A stretch of 64,000 bases of DNA from the NCBI RefSeq assembly GCF_000308295.2, contig NZ_HG326652.1, positions 2,081,732 to 2,145,731 of the forward strand. Reading direction: 5' to 3'. A program made the position numbers and the translations under genes. Below the pieces are notes generated by a model. That model worked only from the letters and a program-made list of their open reading frames with translations. It was not told the origin of the DNA and searched no databases. Positions 8,842 through 17,842 of the stretch are shown in pieces. Each line of letters opens with the position of its first letter. Positions within the stretch are counted from its first letter, which is position 1. The stretch is from Afipia birgiae 34632. GTDB taxonomy: Bacteria; Pseudomonadota; Alphaproteobacteria; Rhizobiales; Xanthobacteraceae.

Positions 8842-10137
8842 ATGGCAGCGCCAAAACCACCCGCGTTCGACACGCTCAGCCTGCATGCTGGCCAGCATCC
8901 CGATCCGGTCACCGGCTCGCGAGCCGTTCCGATCCATCAGACGACGTCTTACGTGTTTCAGGACGCGGACCATGCGGCCGCGCTGTTCAATCTGGAACGC
9001 GCCGGCCACATCTACACCCGCATTTCCAATCCGACCATTGCGGTGCTTGAGGAACGCCTCGCCGCGCTGGAGAACGGCGTCGGCGCGGTCTGCACCGCGA
9101 GTGGTATGGCGGCGATGCATCTGGCCATCGTGACACTTCTCGGCGCCGGCGATCACATCGTGGCCTCGGCCTCGCTTTATGGCGGCACCATCAACCTCCT
9201 GACCCACACGCTTCCTCGCTTCGGCATCACCACGACTTTCGTCAAGCCGCGCGACCTCGACGGCATCCGCGCGGCGATCAAGCCAAACACCAAGCTCGTG
9301 ATCGGCGAGACCATCGGCAATCCCGGCCTCGAAGTGCTCGATATTCCCGCTGTTGCGAAGATCGCGCACGACGCCGGCATCCCGCTTTTGATCGACAACA
9401 CCTTCGCAACCCCCTACCTCGCCCGCCCGATCGAAATGGGCGCGGATATCGTGATGAACTCGATCACCAAGTGGATCGGCGGTCACGGCATTGCCATTGG
9501 TGGCGTCATCGTCGATGGCGGACACTTCGACTGGGAGAAATCCGGCAAGTTCCCGACGCTGACCACACCCTATGCGGGCTATCACGGCATCGTCTTCAGT
9601 GAAGAATTCGGGCCGCAGGCCTTCATCATGCGCGCCCGCGCCGAAGGCCTGCGCGATTTCGGCGCCTGCATTTCACCCACCAATGCATTCCAGATCCTGC
9701 AAGGCGCGGAGACGCTGCATGTCCGCATGCAGCGTCACGTCGAGAACGCCACTGCCGTGCTGGCTTTCCTCACCGCGAACAAGGCCGTCGAGTGGGTGCT
9801 GCATCCTTCGCTCGATAGCCACCCTGACCATGCGCTGGCGAAACAACTGCTGCCGCGCGGAGCAGGCTCGATCATCACCTTCGGCATCAAGGGCGGACGC
9901 GATGCCGGACGCAAGTTCATCGAATCGCTCAAACTGGTCAGCCATGTTGCCAATGTCGGGGACGCCAAGACGCTGGTCATCCATCCCGCCAGCACCACGC
10001 ATCAACAGATGAACGCCGAGCAGTTGAAGGTCGCGGGCATCGGCGAAGAACTGATCCGGCTCTCCATCGGCATCGAAGCCGCCGAGGATATCATCGGCGA
10101 TCTCGGCCAGGCGCTTCGCTTTTCGCAGAAAGCTTGA
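8842..10137 (+). CDS. metY: O-acetylhomoserine sulfhydrylase (PLP-dependent)
   Basis: A 431-residue Cys/Met-metabolism PLP enzyme. It would convert O-acetyl-L-homoserine plus sulfide (or methanethiol) to homocysteine (or methionine) in the cytoplasm. The N-terminal DTLSLHAGQHPDPVTGSRAVPIHQTTSYVF and the size of about 430 residues are typical of MetY rather than of the shorter MetB/MetZ enzymes. The PLP-binding Lys is K210 in NSITKWIGGHG, and YTRISNPT (about 58-65) binds the phosphate of the neighbouring subunit. The 110-base leader shows no recognisable SAM riboswitch. The alpha/beta hydrolase gene starts 3 bases after the stop, so they are probably co-transcribed. Confidence 0.93.
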   Translation: MAAPKPPAFDTLSLHAGQHPDPVTGSRAVPIHQTTSYVFQDADHAAALFNLERAGHIYTRISNPTIAVLEERLAALENGVGAVCTASGMAAMHLAIVTLLGAGDHIVASASLYGGTINLLTHTLPRFGITTTFVKPRDLDGIRAAIKPNTKLVIGETIGNPGLEVLDIPAVAKIAHDAGIPLLIDNTFATPYLARPIEMGADIVMNSITKWIGGHGIAIGGVIVDGGHFDWEKSGKFPTLTTPYAGYHGIVFSEEFGPQAFIMRARAEGLRDFGACISPTNAFQILQGAETLHVRMQRHVENATAVLAFLTANKAVEWVLHPSLDSHPDHALAKQLLPRGAGSIITFGIKGGRDAGRKFIESLKLVSHVANVGDAKTLVIHPASTTHQQMNAEQLKVAGIGEELIRLSIGIEAAEDIIGDLGQALRFSQKA

Positions 10138-10140
10138 GAC

Positions 10141-10932
10141 ATGATTCTGACTGTGGACGGTGCCGAGGTCTTCGCAACGACCGGCGGTAAACCTCTCACC
10201 CCCGAACTTCCGCTGGTTGTTTTCCTGCACGGCGCCGGTTTCGATCATTCGATGTGGGCGCTGTTCAGCCGATGGTTTTCCCATCACGGCTACAGCGTGC
10301 TGGCACCGGATCTTCCGGGGCACGGCCGGTCCAAGGGACAGCCCATTCCATCCATCGCAGCCATGGCGGACTGGACGATCAAGCTGATTGACGCGGCCGG
10401 CGCGAAGAAGGCCGGTCTTGTCGGCCATTCAATGGGATCACTGATCGCGCTGGACGCCGCGGCGCGCTATCCCGACAGGATTTCCGCACTCTCATTGATC
10501 GGCGTCGGCGGGGCGATGCCCGTGTCCCCTGACCTGCTCAACGCCGCGAAGAATAATAACCACGACGCCATCGACATGGTGTCGATCTGGGGCTTCGGGT
10601 TCGCTGCAGGCCTCGGCGGCTCGCAGGCGCCGGGCCTGTGGATGATGGGCGGCGGACAGCGCGTGCTCGAACGCGGAAGGCCCGGTGCGCTTCATAACGA
10701 TCTCGCTGCCTGCAACGACTACAAGGATGCTCTCGGTGCGGCAATAAAGGTCACGGCGCCGACCACGCTCATTCTTGGCGAACGCGACATGATGACGCCG
10801 CTCAAATCGGGCAAACAACTTGCCGCCGCGATTGCGGGATCGACGCCAGTGGTGCTACCGGGCGCAGGCCACATGCTGACAGCAGAACGGCCGGACGATG
10901 TCCTGAAAGCACTGATCGCTTCACATGCCTAG
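10141..10932 (+). CDS. Alpha/beta-fold hydrolase
   Basis: A 263-residue alpha/beta hydrolase. The oxyanion region is FLHGAGFDHSMW (about 28-39), the nucleophile elbow GHSMGS places Ser at 97, and a late GAGHMLTAERP gives the catalytic His. An acidic residue in the ERDMMTP segment is the likely third triad member. It follows metY by three bases, but it is not the homoserine acetyltransferase MetX: it is too short and lacks that family's extended lid. It is more likely an esterase or lactonase. Its last 12 bases overlap the end of livF on the opposite strand. The substrate is unknown. Confidence 0.85.
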   Translation: MILTVDGAEVFATTGGKPLTPELPLVVFLHGAGFDHSMWALFSRWFSHHGYSVLAPDLPGHGRSKGQPIPSIAAMADWTIKLIDAAGAKKAGLVGHSMGSLIALDAAARYPDRISALSLIGVGGAMPVSPDLLNAAKNNNHDAIDMVSIWGFGFAAGLGGSQAPGLWMMGGGQRVLERGRPGALHNDLAACNDYKDALGAAIKVTAPTTLILGERDMMTPLKSGKQLAAAIAGSTPVVLPGAGHMLTAERPDDVLKALIASHA

Positions 10933-11628
10933 ATAGATCCGCCGCACTTCCGGATTGGACTTGATGTCGGCCGCCGGGCCGCTCATCACCACCTTGCCGG
11001 TTTGCAGTACATACGCACGATCGGAAATCTCCAGACTTTCGGACAGGCGCTGTTCGACTAACAAGACAGTCACGCCGTTGGCGCGGATCTGCTGAACCGC
11101 CCGGAAAATCTCATCGACCAGCTTTGGCATGATGCCCTGCGAGGGCTCGTCCAGCATCAACAGGCGCGGCCTTGTCATGAGCGCGCGGGCAATCGCCAAC
11201 ATCTGCTGCTCGCCGCCGGACAGCGTGGCCGCACGCTGCGATAAACGTTCTTCGAGGCGCGGAAACAACTTGAACACGAACTCAAGCGAACTGTCGCGAT
11301 CCGGGCTGCCGCGATGCAGATAACTACCGAGCCGCAGATTATCTGCGACGCTAAGGCGCGGAAACAGCCGCTTGTTTTCCGGTACGAAGGCCAGCCCCCG
11401 CGCAGTGATAAGATGCGCCGGAATGGTATCGATCCGCTCGCCGACGAAATTCACTGAACCGGATTTCGGCTTCTCCATCCCGGCGATCGATTTCAGCAAT
11501 GTAGATTTACCCGCGCCGTTCGCTCCCGCGACAGTGACGATCTCGCCGGAATCGACATTGATCGAAATATCCGAGATCGCGATCAGGCCGCGATAGGCCG
11601 TGGTGAGATTCGCGACATCAAGCAACAC
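10921..11628 (-). CDS. livF: Branched-chain amino acid-type ABC transporter ATPase LivF
   Basis: A 235-residue ABC ATPase and last gene of the six-gene operon. Walker A is GANGAGKSTLLK (about 33-44), the signature is LSGGEQQ, and Walker B is LLMLDEPSQGI. The short length and the sequence TVLLVEQRLSESLEISDRAYVLQTGKVVMSG are typical of LivF. It would power import with LivG, LivH and LivM. The start overlaps the livG stop by 11 bases, indicating translational coupling. The 3' end overlaps the convergent alpha/beta hydrolase by 12 bases. Confidence 0.92.
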   Translation of the reverse strand: MLLDVANLTTAYRGLIAISDISINVDSGEIVTVAGANGAGKSTLLKSIAGMEKPKSGSVNFVGERIDTIPAHLITARGLAFVPENKRLFPRLSVADNLRLGSYLHRGSPDRDSSLEFVFKLFPRLEERLSQRAATLSGGEQQMLAIARALMTRPRLLMLDEPSQGIMPKLVDEIFRAVQQIRANGVTVLLVEQRLSESLEISDRAYVLQTGKVVMSGPAADIKSNPEVRRIYLGM

Positions 11629-12352
11629 GGTGACGATCTCCCAGATAGGCCGCGATCACCTTCTCGTCGCGCACGACTTCCTTCGGCGACCCCTCCGCCA
11701 AGACCTTCCCGAGGTGCAGCACCACGGCCCGGTCCACCAGCGGCATCACCACTTCCATCACATGCTCGACCATCACGACGGTGACGCCGGTCTCCCTCAC
11801 CTTGCGGATCAGATCGACGCCCGCCGCCGCTTCGCTCGGCGTAAGACCGGTCAGCACTTCATCGAGCAGCAGCAGCTTCGGCTCGGTCGCCAATGCACGC
11901 GCCACTTCGAGCCGCCGCTTCTGCGGCGGTGTCAGGTCGGCTGCAGACGCATCGGCATGCGCCGCGAGGCCGACATAGTCAAGAACATCGAGCGCCTTCG
12001 CGCGGGCCTGCAGAACGCCGGGATGACGCACGAACGCCCCGACCGTGACGTTCTCAACCACCGACATGGAATCGAACGAGCGAGGCACCTGATAGGTCCG
12101 CGCGATACCGAGATCACAGCGATCGGCTGCGGGCAGCGGCGTGATATCCCGTCCGTCAAATTCGATAACGCCGAAGGACACCGGAAACGCGCCTGCGATC
12201 AGGTTGAACAGCGTCGACTTGCCCGCGCCGTTCGGCCCAATGAGACCAAGAATTTCGCCGCGCTTGACATCGAGATCGATGGAATCATTTGCAACGAGGC
12301 CATCGAAACGGCGCGTCACGCTGCGGCAACTGACGAGCGGCTTGTCGGTCAT
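11618..12352 (-). CDS. livG: Branched-chain amino acid-type ABC transporter ATPase LivG
   Basis: A 244-residue ABC ATPase with Walker A GPNGAGKSTLFN (about 38-49) and Walker B LLLLDEVLTGL. The signature motif is degenerate: LTPPQKRRLEVARAL replaces the usual LSxGQ. That is seen in part of the LivG-type family, and the partner LivF keeps a canonical LSGGEQ. VVMVEHVMEVVMPLVDRAVVLHLGKVLAEGSPKEV is the typical LivG C-terminal part. The start overlaps the livM stop by four bases. It works as a heterodimer with LivF at the inner face of the membrane. Confidence 0.92.
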   Translation of the reverse strand: MTDKPLVSCRSVTRRFDGLVANDSIDLDVKRGEILGLIGPNGAGKSTLFNLIAGAFPVSFGVIEFDGRDITPLPAADRCDLGIARTYQVPRSFDSMSVVENVTVGAFVRHPGVLQARAKALDVLDYVGLAAHADASAADLTPPQKRRLEVARALATEPKLLLLDEVLTGLTPSEAAAGVDLIRKVRETGVTVVMVEHVMEVVMPLVDRAVVLHLGKVLAEGSPKEVVRDEKVIAAYLGDRHRVA

Positions 12353-13359
12353 GCCGTCGCCTCGCGTTTGATCGCAGGCTTGATGATGCTGAGAATTCCC
12401 TCAGGCCGGGTTAGCGACACGATCATGATAAGGGCGCCGTAGATCACGAGATCGAGGCCGGAGCCCGAGCCTCCGAGATACGAACGCGTCAGTTCGGCCA
12501 GCGGAATCAGGATCAACGCGCCGATCGCCGGCCCCCACAGCGAGCCGACGCCGCCTAGCACCGCTGGCAGCGCCATCAATAGCGAGAAGCGGAAGTGCAT
12601 GACGCTGTCCGGATCGATATACGACACGAACGCCGCGTAGAACCCGCCACCGACGGCCGTGAAGAACGCCGAGATCGCAGCCGCCGCCATCTTGGAATGG
12701 AAGATCGTGACGCCGAGGCTCTCCGCTGCCTCCGCGCTGTCCTTCACCGCCCGCCACCAATAGCCCCACTTCGATTCGACAATGGAGAACGTGACCAGCC
12801 AGGTGACGGCGAACAGGCCGAGCGCGAAGTAGAAATACGGCGCCTTGTCGCGCGCAAACTGCAACGTCCACCACGAGTCCGGCGTAAACGGCCACTGAAT
12901 GCCGAGCGCGGCGCCTGCATAGTCCCAGTTGTGGAAGAGCAACAAACCGATTTCGGCGATAACGATCGTTGCGATCGAAAAATAGTGTCCCTTGAGACGG
13001 AAGCACGGATAACCCAGCGCCAGCGCGATCAGGGCGGCAATAATCCCGCCCGCAAGAAGTCCGCCCCAGGGCGTGATACCGAACTTCACATACAGAATGC
13101 TGGTCGCGTATGCACCAATCCCGAAATACAGCGCGTGCCCCAGGGACACCTGACCGCAGTAACCGCCGAGCAGATTCCAGCTCTGAGAAAGAGCCGCGAA
13201 TAGCAATGTCAGGATCAGCACGTTCATCATGTAAACGTCACTGACAAACCGCGGCACCAGCGCAATCAGTGCAAACACGACGAACGCGGTGATAAGCTGC
13301 CGCCGTCGGCTGGCGACGAACGCAGACATCGATGAGGCGGCAGCGCTCTGGGTCATCAC
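12349..13359 (-). CDS. livM: Branched-chain amino acid-type ABC transporter permease LivM
   Basis: A 336-residue inner-membrane permease with about nine hydrophobic segments. It shows the LivM-type region NLLGGYCGQVSLGHALYFGIGAYATSIL (about 65-92) and the cytoplasmic coupling segment WWRAVKDSAEAAESLGV. It forms the translocation path with LivH. The ATG overlaps the livH stop by four bases. The gene order H-M-G-F matches liv operons. The substrate class is set by the binding protein at 14334-15590 and is not known. Confidence 0.92.
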   Translation of the reverse strand: MMTQSAAASSMSAFVASRRRQLITAFVVFALIALVPRFVSDVYMMNVLILTLLFAALSQSWNLLGGYCGQVSLGHALYFGIGAYATSILYVKFGITPWGGLLAGGIIAALIALALGYPCFRLKGHYFSIATIVIAEIGLLLFHNWDYAGAALGIQWPFTPDSWWTLQFARDKAPYFYFALGLFAVTWLVTFSIVESKWGYWWRAVKDSAEAAESLGVTIFHSKMAAAAISAFFTAVGGGFYAAFVSYIDPDSVMHFRFSLLMALPAVLGGVGSLWGPAIGALILIPLAELTRSYLGGSGSGLDLVIYGALIMIVSLTRPEGILSIIKPAIKREATA

Positions 13360-14234
13360 AGCCTCCCGAACAGGCCGCTCGGCCTGACGAACAACACCAG
13401 AAGGTAGAGTGAGTACACGCCGACGGATTTCAGCGACGCCGGCAGGATCAGCGTGGTCAGCGCCTCTACCAGCCCGACGATCACGCCTGCGACCAGCGCG
13501 CCGAAAATGCTGCCGAAGCCGCCGAGCGCGACCGTCACGTAAGCGATCAACGCAAAGGTGCCGCCGACCTGCGGATGGATATAATAGAAAATCGCCAGCA
13601 CCGCCCCTGCGATCCCCACCAGCGCGGCGCCAAGCCCCCAGCCGAGTGCGAACACGCGGTTGCGGTCAATGCCTACCAGCGCCACCGCGCCCTGATCCTC
13701 GCGCGTCGCCTCGAGCGCCTTGCCGAAATCGGTGCGGGTGATCAGCCAATACAATCCTGCGAACACCGCCAGTGAGACGGCTCCTCCGAAAATCTGCGGC
13801 CACGGCAGAAACACACCGCCAAGGTTGAGCGTCTTGCCGCCAAGCCATGTATTGGCGATGTTGCGATAATCCGGTGTGAAAAAGTACTGTGCGAGGCCCT
13901 GGATCAGCAGCGCGAGACCGAAGGTCGCGAAAATCTGCACCATGCCGGGATTGGCCTTGGCGCGCATCGCGTAACGAATGATGCCGGCATAGACCGATAC
14001 GCCCAGTACGAACATCAGCGCCACCACTAACGGCAAGAGCACGACCGGGTCGAGTGTCGTTGCGAGCACCAACCCGAAGGTCGCATACATCGCGAGCATC
14101 AGGAACTCGCCATGGGCGAAATTCACCACGTCCATCAAGCCGAAGATCAGCGAAAGACCGACAGCAATCAACGCGTATATCAGCCCCAGCAAGAGGCCAC
14201 TCGCGATCACCTGTAGAAAGGCCTGCGTTGTCAC
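13356..14234 (-). CDS. livH: Branched-chain amino acid-type ABC transporter permease LivH
   Basis: An inner-membrane permease of about 292 residues. The frame is open further upstream to an ATG at 14321. The upstream 29 residues are not membrane- or family-like, whereas a GTG at 14234 begins the typical LivH N-terminus (TTQAFLQVIASGLLLGLIYALIAVGLSLIFGLMDVVNFAHGEF), so the GTG is chosen. It is preceded by GGAA at fair spacing. The GLMDVVNFAHG motif is diagnostic of LivH. About eight hydrophobic segments follow. The stop overlaps the livM start by four bases. Confidence 0.88.
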   Translation of the reverse strand: MTTQAFLQVIASGLLLGLIYALIAVGLSLIFGLMDVVNFAHGEFLMLAMYATFGLVLATTLDPVVLLPLVVALMFVLGVSVYAGIIRYAMRAKANPGMVQIFATFGLALLIQGLAQYFFTPDYRNIANTWLGGKTLNLGGVFLPWPQIFGGAVSLAVFAGLYWLITRTDFGKALEATREDQGAVALVGIDRNRVFALGWGLGAALVGIAGAVLAIFYYIHPQVGGTFALIAYVTVALGGFGSIFGALVAGVIVGLVEALTTLILPASLKSVGVYSLYLLVLFVRPSGLFGRL

Positions 14235-14333
14235 TGTGCAATCATTCCGTAAAAAGGGGGCGCTGTCCGTCGCCTGCACTAAGTGGACGTTCGAGAAAAA
14301 GGGCGCTGCCAGTAATGACAACGCCCGTATGTC

Positions 14334-15590
14334 TCAGCCATTCATCGGCCATTTCGGCTCGGCGATTGCGGCCTGCGCCGGATAGACGGTGACGAACTTG
14401 CCGCCAAGATACTGCAACAGCACCGGATCGGCATCGTCGTTCTGCCCCTCTGGGGTAAACTTGATGCGCTTCCACGGCATGATCGTCTTCTCGCCGGGCG
14501 TATCAGTGGCCGCAAGTGCCGCGCGGATCTTGTCGCCTTCGCTGGATTTCGCCCGGTCAATGGCGTCGGCGAGAACCAGAATGGAGGTCAGCTGCCGCGA
14601 GGTGTTGTCATTCAGGTCGCGGTTGGCGCGCGCCTTGAACATGTCATTGACCTTGCCGACCGACGGACGCTTGGCCGCAAGATCTAGCGAGAAGCTGGCA
14701 CGCGAAATCATGCCGTTGAGCTTGTCTCCTACCGCATCGAACGTCGCCTTGTCGGAGAAGCCCGCCGCTTGCGCCAGAATGTTATTCGGCTTGTAGCCGA
14801 GCTCATCCATCGTCTTCATCAGAAGAATAGTGTCGGTGGTGTAACTCGACGGCAGCAACACGTCCGGATTGGCGCTCTTGATCTGCTGCACTTCAGCGGT
14901 CAGCGAGGGCGAACTGGCGCGGTACTTGATGTCGACAGCAACCTTGTAGCCGCGATCCTGCGCCAGCTTGCGCTGAACGTTGGACGAGTCGGTTCCAAAA
15001 ATCGTATCCTCGAAGAACAGCCCGACGCTATCGATCTTCTTGCCCTTCTTCTTTAGCGCATCCATGAACTCGAACATGGCGAGCGAGAACATCTCGTCGT
15101 GGGCTGCGGGGCGGAAGAAAAACTTCAGGCCGCGGCGATGCAGGCTCGGCGACGAAGAGTCCGCAGCAACATAGGGAATGCCGTAGCGTTCGCAGGACGC
15201 GCTGACCGTCGCCGATACGGACGAATGGAACGCACCGCAGATGGCGACCACCTTGTCCTGGGTGATCAGGCGCTCGGCTTCCGCACGGCCCTTCTGCGGA
15301 TCGCCCTGATGATCGGCAAAGACCAGCTTGATCTTGGCGCCTCCGAGGCCAGCAAGCCCGGCGTTCTTTGCGGTCGGCAAATCGAGATCATGTGCGTTGT
15401 TGACGATATCGGCCGCGGTTTCCAGCGCATGGCGTGCGTCCGCGCCGATCTGCGCCGTCGGTCCCGTCAGCGGCCAGATGCAGCCGATCAGGATTTCCTT
15501 GCCGGCTTGCGCAAATGCGCGCGTTCCGAGAGTTCCGGCGAGCGACATTGCGACACCGGACAACAGTACTTCACGGCGATTCATCGACAA
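14334..15590 (-). CDS. ABC transporter substrate-binding protein of the liv-type operon
   Basis: A 418-residue periplasmic binding protein of the Peripla_BP_6 type. The N-terminus (MSMNRREVLLSGVAMSLAGTLGTRAFAQ) carries a twin-arginine followed by a hydrophobic stretch, so export could be Tat or Sec; cleavage is likely after AFA-Q. The mature start KEILIGCIWPLTGPTAQIGADARHALETAADIVN is classical. Inside, LVFADHQGDPQKGRAEAERLI and VVAICGAFHSSVS are the ligand-site segments of the family. It lies between the DUF1445 gene (58 bases upstream) and livH, and delivers its ligand to LivHMGF. The ligand is unknown. The DUF1445 enzyme in the same operon suggests an amino- or hydroxy-acid-like compound. 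Confidence 0.9.
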   Translation of the reverse strand: MSMNRREVLLSGVAMSLAGTLGTRAFAQAGKEILIGCIWPLTGPTAQIGADARHALETAADIVNNAHDLDLPTAKNAGLAGLGGAKIKLVFADHQGDPQKGRAEAERLITQDKVVAICGAFHSSVSATVSASCERYGIPYVAADSSSPSLHRRGLKFFFRPAAHDEMFSLAMFEFMDALKKKGKKIDSVGLFFEDTIFGTDSSNVQRKLAQDRGYKVAVDIKYRASSPSLTAEVQQIKSANPDVLLPSSYTTDTILLMKTMDELGYKPNNILAQAAGFSDKATFDAVGDKLNGMISRASFSLDLAAKRPSVGKVNDMFKARANRDLNDNTSRQLTSILVLADAIDRAKSSEGDKIRAALAATDTPGEKTIMPWKRIKFTPEGQNDDADPVLLQYLGGKFVTVYPAQAAIAEPKWPMNG

Positions 15591-15648
15591 TACTCCCTGG
15601 TTTGACGCAGCCTCTTGTCTGGCAAGGCTTTGCGGCTGATCTGGAAAC

Positions 15649-16473
15649 TCACTGGATTGAAAATTGCGAATTGCGAACGTCCGTCACCAGCATGAAGCCC
15701 GGCGCGTGGGTGATCGCGAAAGCCGGCCGCGATTGCAGGATGACCGATTGCGGCGTGACTCCGCACGCCCAAAATACCGGCATTTCGTCAGGCTGAATGC
15801 TCACTGCGTCGCCATAGTCAGGCTTCGCAATATCCTTGATGCCGATCAGTTCTGGCTTATCGATGTGCACCGGCGCGCCGTGCACCGCCGGGAATCGTGT
15901 TGTGATCTGGATTGCGCGGATCGCCTCTTTGGGCTTGAACGGGCGCATCGACACCACCATCGGCCCTTCGAACGGCCCCGCAGACGCGCAGGGGATGTTC
16001 GTGCGGTACATCGGGACGTTGCGCTTCTCTTCGATATGGCGAATTTTCAACCCGTCCGCGATCAGCGCTTCCTCGAACGAAAACGAACAGCCGATGACGA
16101 AAGCGACAAGGTCGTCCCGCCAGTGCGCCATGATGTCGGTGGGCTCTTCACTCAATTGCCCATCGCGCCAGACCCGATAGCGCGGTACATCCGTGCGGAT
16201 ATCGAGGTCGATGCCGAGCGCAGGAATGCGTGGATCGCCGACATCGGACATGCCGATAATGGGGCACGGCTTGGGATTGAGCTGGCAGAAGCGATGAAAC
16301 GATGCCGCGAGATCTTCGGGCACAATGGCGAGGTTGCCCTGAACGTAACCAGGCGCAACACCTGCGGTGACATCAACCCTGCCGGAGCGATAGGCGAGCC
16401 GCGCGTCCCGGCTTGGCAGACCCGCGCCGGGACTATGAACCGATCGAGACAACTGTTCGGCCGCCGAGAGCAT
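15649..16473 (-). CDS. DUF1445 putative hydro-lyase
   Basis: A 274-residue protein of the DUF1445 (putative hydro-lyase, D-glutamate-cyclase-like) family. Recognisable parts are [28 protein letters not shown] near the N-terminus, [38 protein letters not shown] in the middle, and [20 protein letters not shown]...FWACGVTPQ...[15 protein letters not shown] segments at the C-terminus. The family length is about 260-275, so it is complete. The protein is cytoplasmic. As the first gene of an operon with a liv-type transporter and divergent from a LysR gene, it probably processes the transported compound. The family's reaction is poorly characterised, and this copy's substrate is unknown. Confidence 0.85.
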   Translation of the reverse strand: MLSAAEQLSRSVHSPGAGLPSRDARLAYRSGRVDVTAGVAPGYVQGNLAIVPEDLAASFHRFCQLNPKPCPIIGMSDVGDPRIPALGIDLDIRTDVPRYRVWRDGQLSEEPTDIMAHWRDDLVAFVIGCSFSFEEALIADGLKIRHIEEKRNVPMYRTNIPCASAGPFEGPMVVSMRPFKPKEAIRAIQITTRFPAVHGAPVHIDKPELIGIKDIAKPDYGDAVSIQPDEMPVFWACGVTPQSVILQSRPAFAITHAPGFMLVTDVRNSQFSIQ

Positions 16474-16511
16474 AGGACCCCTCCATTTCTCGTCAAAAAG
16501 AGTGGATCATT

Positions 16512-16578
16512 GCCCCACGATAAAGTCTAGTCGCGTTTTCTTATAAGAAACGATAAGCTGGACTAATAGGTGTGGGGC
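16512..16578. promoter_or_regulatory. Nested inverted repeats in the DUF1445/lysR divergent promoter
   Basis: TTTCTTATAAGAAA at 16537-16550 is a perfect 14-base palindrome. Around it, TAGTC (16528-16532) pairs with GACTA (16561-16565), and GCCCCAC (16512-16518) pairs with GTGGGGC (16572-16578). The three arms have nearly the same centre. The site sits in the 111-base gap between the DUF1445 gene and lysR, where a LysR-family regulator normally binds. Operator function is inferred. Confidence 0.5.
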
Positions 16579-16584
16579 TACGGC

Positions 16585-17538
16585 ATGGTGGACTTCAAAT
16601 CGATCGAGACATTTCTCTGGGTGGTGACGCTCGGTAGCTTTGGCGGCGCGGCGCGCAAACTTAACACGACCCAGCCTGCCATCTCACAGCGCATCTCCCA
16701 GCTTGAAGCCGAGGTGGGCGTAAAGCTGCTGCAGCGCGACAGCCGTTCCGTCATGCCCACACCAAGCGGACGGCAGATGATGCAATACGCGGAGAAGCTG
16801 ATCGGACTGCGTTCGGAAATGCTGGCTGCGGTGATGGATCGCACGGCGATGCGTGGCGTTCTCCGTCTCGGTGTTTCCGAAACCATCGTGCACACCTGGC
16901 TGCCGAAACTGATCGAGCGCGTCGCCAGCACGCATCCCAATCTCTCGCTGGAAGTTGAAGTCGACATCACGCCCAATCTGCGCGCGCGCCTTCTCGCGCA
17001 GGAAATCGACCTCGCCTTTTGTCAGGGACCACTGTCGTTCCCGAATGTGCGCAACCGCGTGCTATGCGACTATCCGATTTCCTTTGTCGCCAGCCCTTCG
17101 CTCGGACTTGGCAGTGGCGTATTGACGGTTCACGACCTCGCGCGCTTCGCGATCATCACGTTCGCGCGCAAGACGCAGCCCTATGAAATCGTGCGGTCGC
17201 TGTTCAACCGGCCCGACCTGCCCTCGACACGGCTGCACGCAAGTGCCTCCCTTGCGACCGTGATCCGGATGGCGACCGACGGCATCGGAGTCGCAGTGGT
17301 CCCGACCGCGATCGTGGAACGCGAGCTGGCGGAAGGCCAGCTCCAGCTGCTGTCCACCGATCTTCAGGTCCCCACACTGACATTTGCCGCGAGCTGGCTT
17401 GCATCGCCCGATACGCTGGCCGCTGAACTGGTTGCAGATCTTGCCGTGAAGCTCGCACAAGGCGACGACGATACGGGTATCGCGCATGACATCAGTGCTG
17501 CGACGGCGGCTCGTCCGGCACCTCTAGCGCTTCCGTAA
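16585..17538 (+). CDS. LysR-family transcriptional regulator
   Basis: A regulator of about 317 residues with the N-terminal winged helix-turn-helix FKSIETFLWVVTLGSFGGAARKLNTTQPAISQRISQLEAEVGVKLLQR, followed by a periplasmic-binding-like effector domain (about residues 90-300). A GTG at 16570 is in frame, but the family N-terminus begins at the ATG at 16585, which is chosen. It is divergent from the DUF1445/liv operon and is the probable regulator of it, with the transported or metabolised compound as co-inducer. The C-terminal 15 codons overlap the end of the DUF6894 gene on the opposite strand. Confidence 0.9.
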   Translation: MVDFKSIETFLWVVTLGSFGGAARKLNTTQPAISQRISQLEAEVGVKLLQRDSRSVMPTPSGRQMMQYAEKLIGLRSEMLAAVMDRTAMRGVLRLGVSETIVHTWLPKLIERVASTHPNLSLEVEVDITPNLRARLLAQEIDLAFCQGPLSFPNVRNRVLCDYPISFVASPSLGLGSGVLTVHDLARFAIITFARKTQPYEIVRSLFNRPDLPSTRLHASASLATVIRMATDGIGVAVVPTAIVERELAEGQLQLLSTDLQVPTLTFAASWLASPDTLAAELVADLAVKLAQGDDDTGIAHDISAATAARPAPLALP

Positions 17539-17746
17539 ACGGGAATTCGAGCACGATCTCACCGGCAGCGTCGGTAACCTCGAGAGATGCCGACAAGAGA
17601 CTGGGCTCCTTGCCTTCCTCCTGGAGAATCTGCCGGATGGTTGCACGCGCCACACGCCAGGCGTGATCGGGATCGCGCAATTCTGCGCCCTCAGGGTCCG
17701 GAATAAGCGTCTCGCCGATTCGGGTGTTGAAGAAATAGCGGGGCAT
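17492..17746 (-). CDS. DUF6894 family small protein
   Basis: An 84-residue cytoplasmic protein beginning MPRYFFNTRIGETLIPDPEGAELRDPDHAWRVARATIRQIL. This opening (PRYFF, then D-x-EG-xE-L-x-D and ARA) is the hallmark of a small conserved family abundant in Rhizobiales. No function is established, and no catalytic or membrane motif is seen. It converges on lysR with a 47-base antisense overlap of the two 3' ends. Confidence 0.8.
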   Translation of the reverse strand: MPRYFFNTRIGETLIPDPEGAELRDPDHAWRVARATIRQILQEEGKEPSLLSASLEVTDAAGEIVLEFPFTEALEVPDEPPSQH

Positions 17747-17842
17747 ACCTGAAATCTAGGGCTGACACCGCAAACCCACAAGGGCGACCTGCATTTCGGC
17801 GCGGCGATATGAGTTGATCTCGGCGAGCCATCTGAGGCCTAA

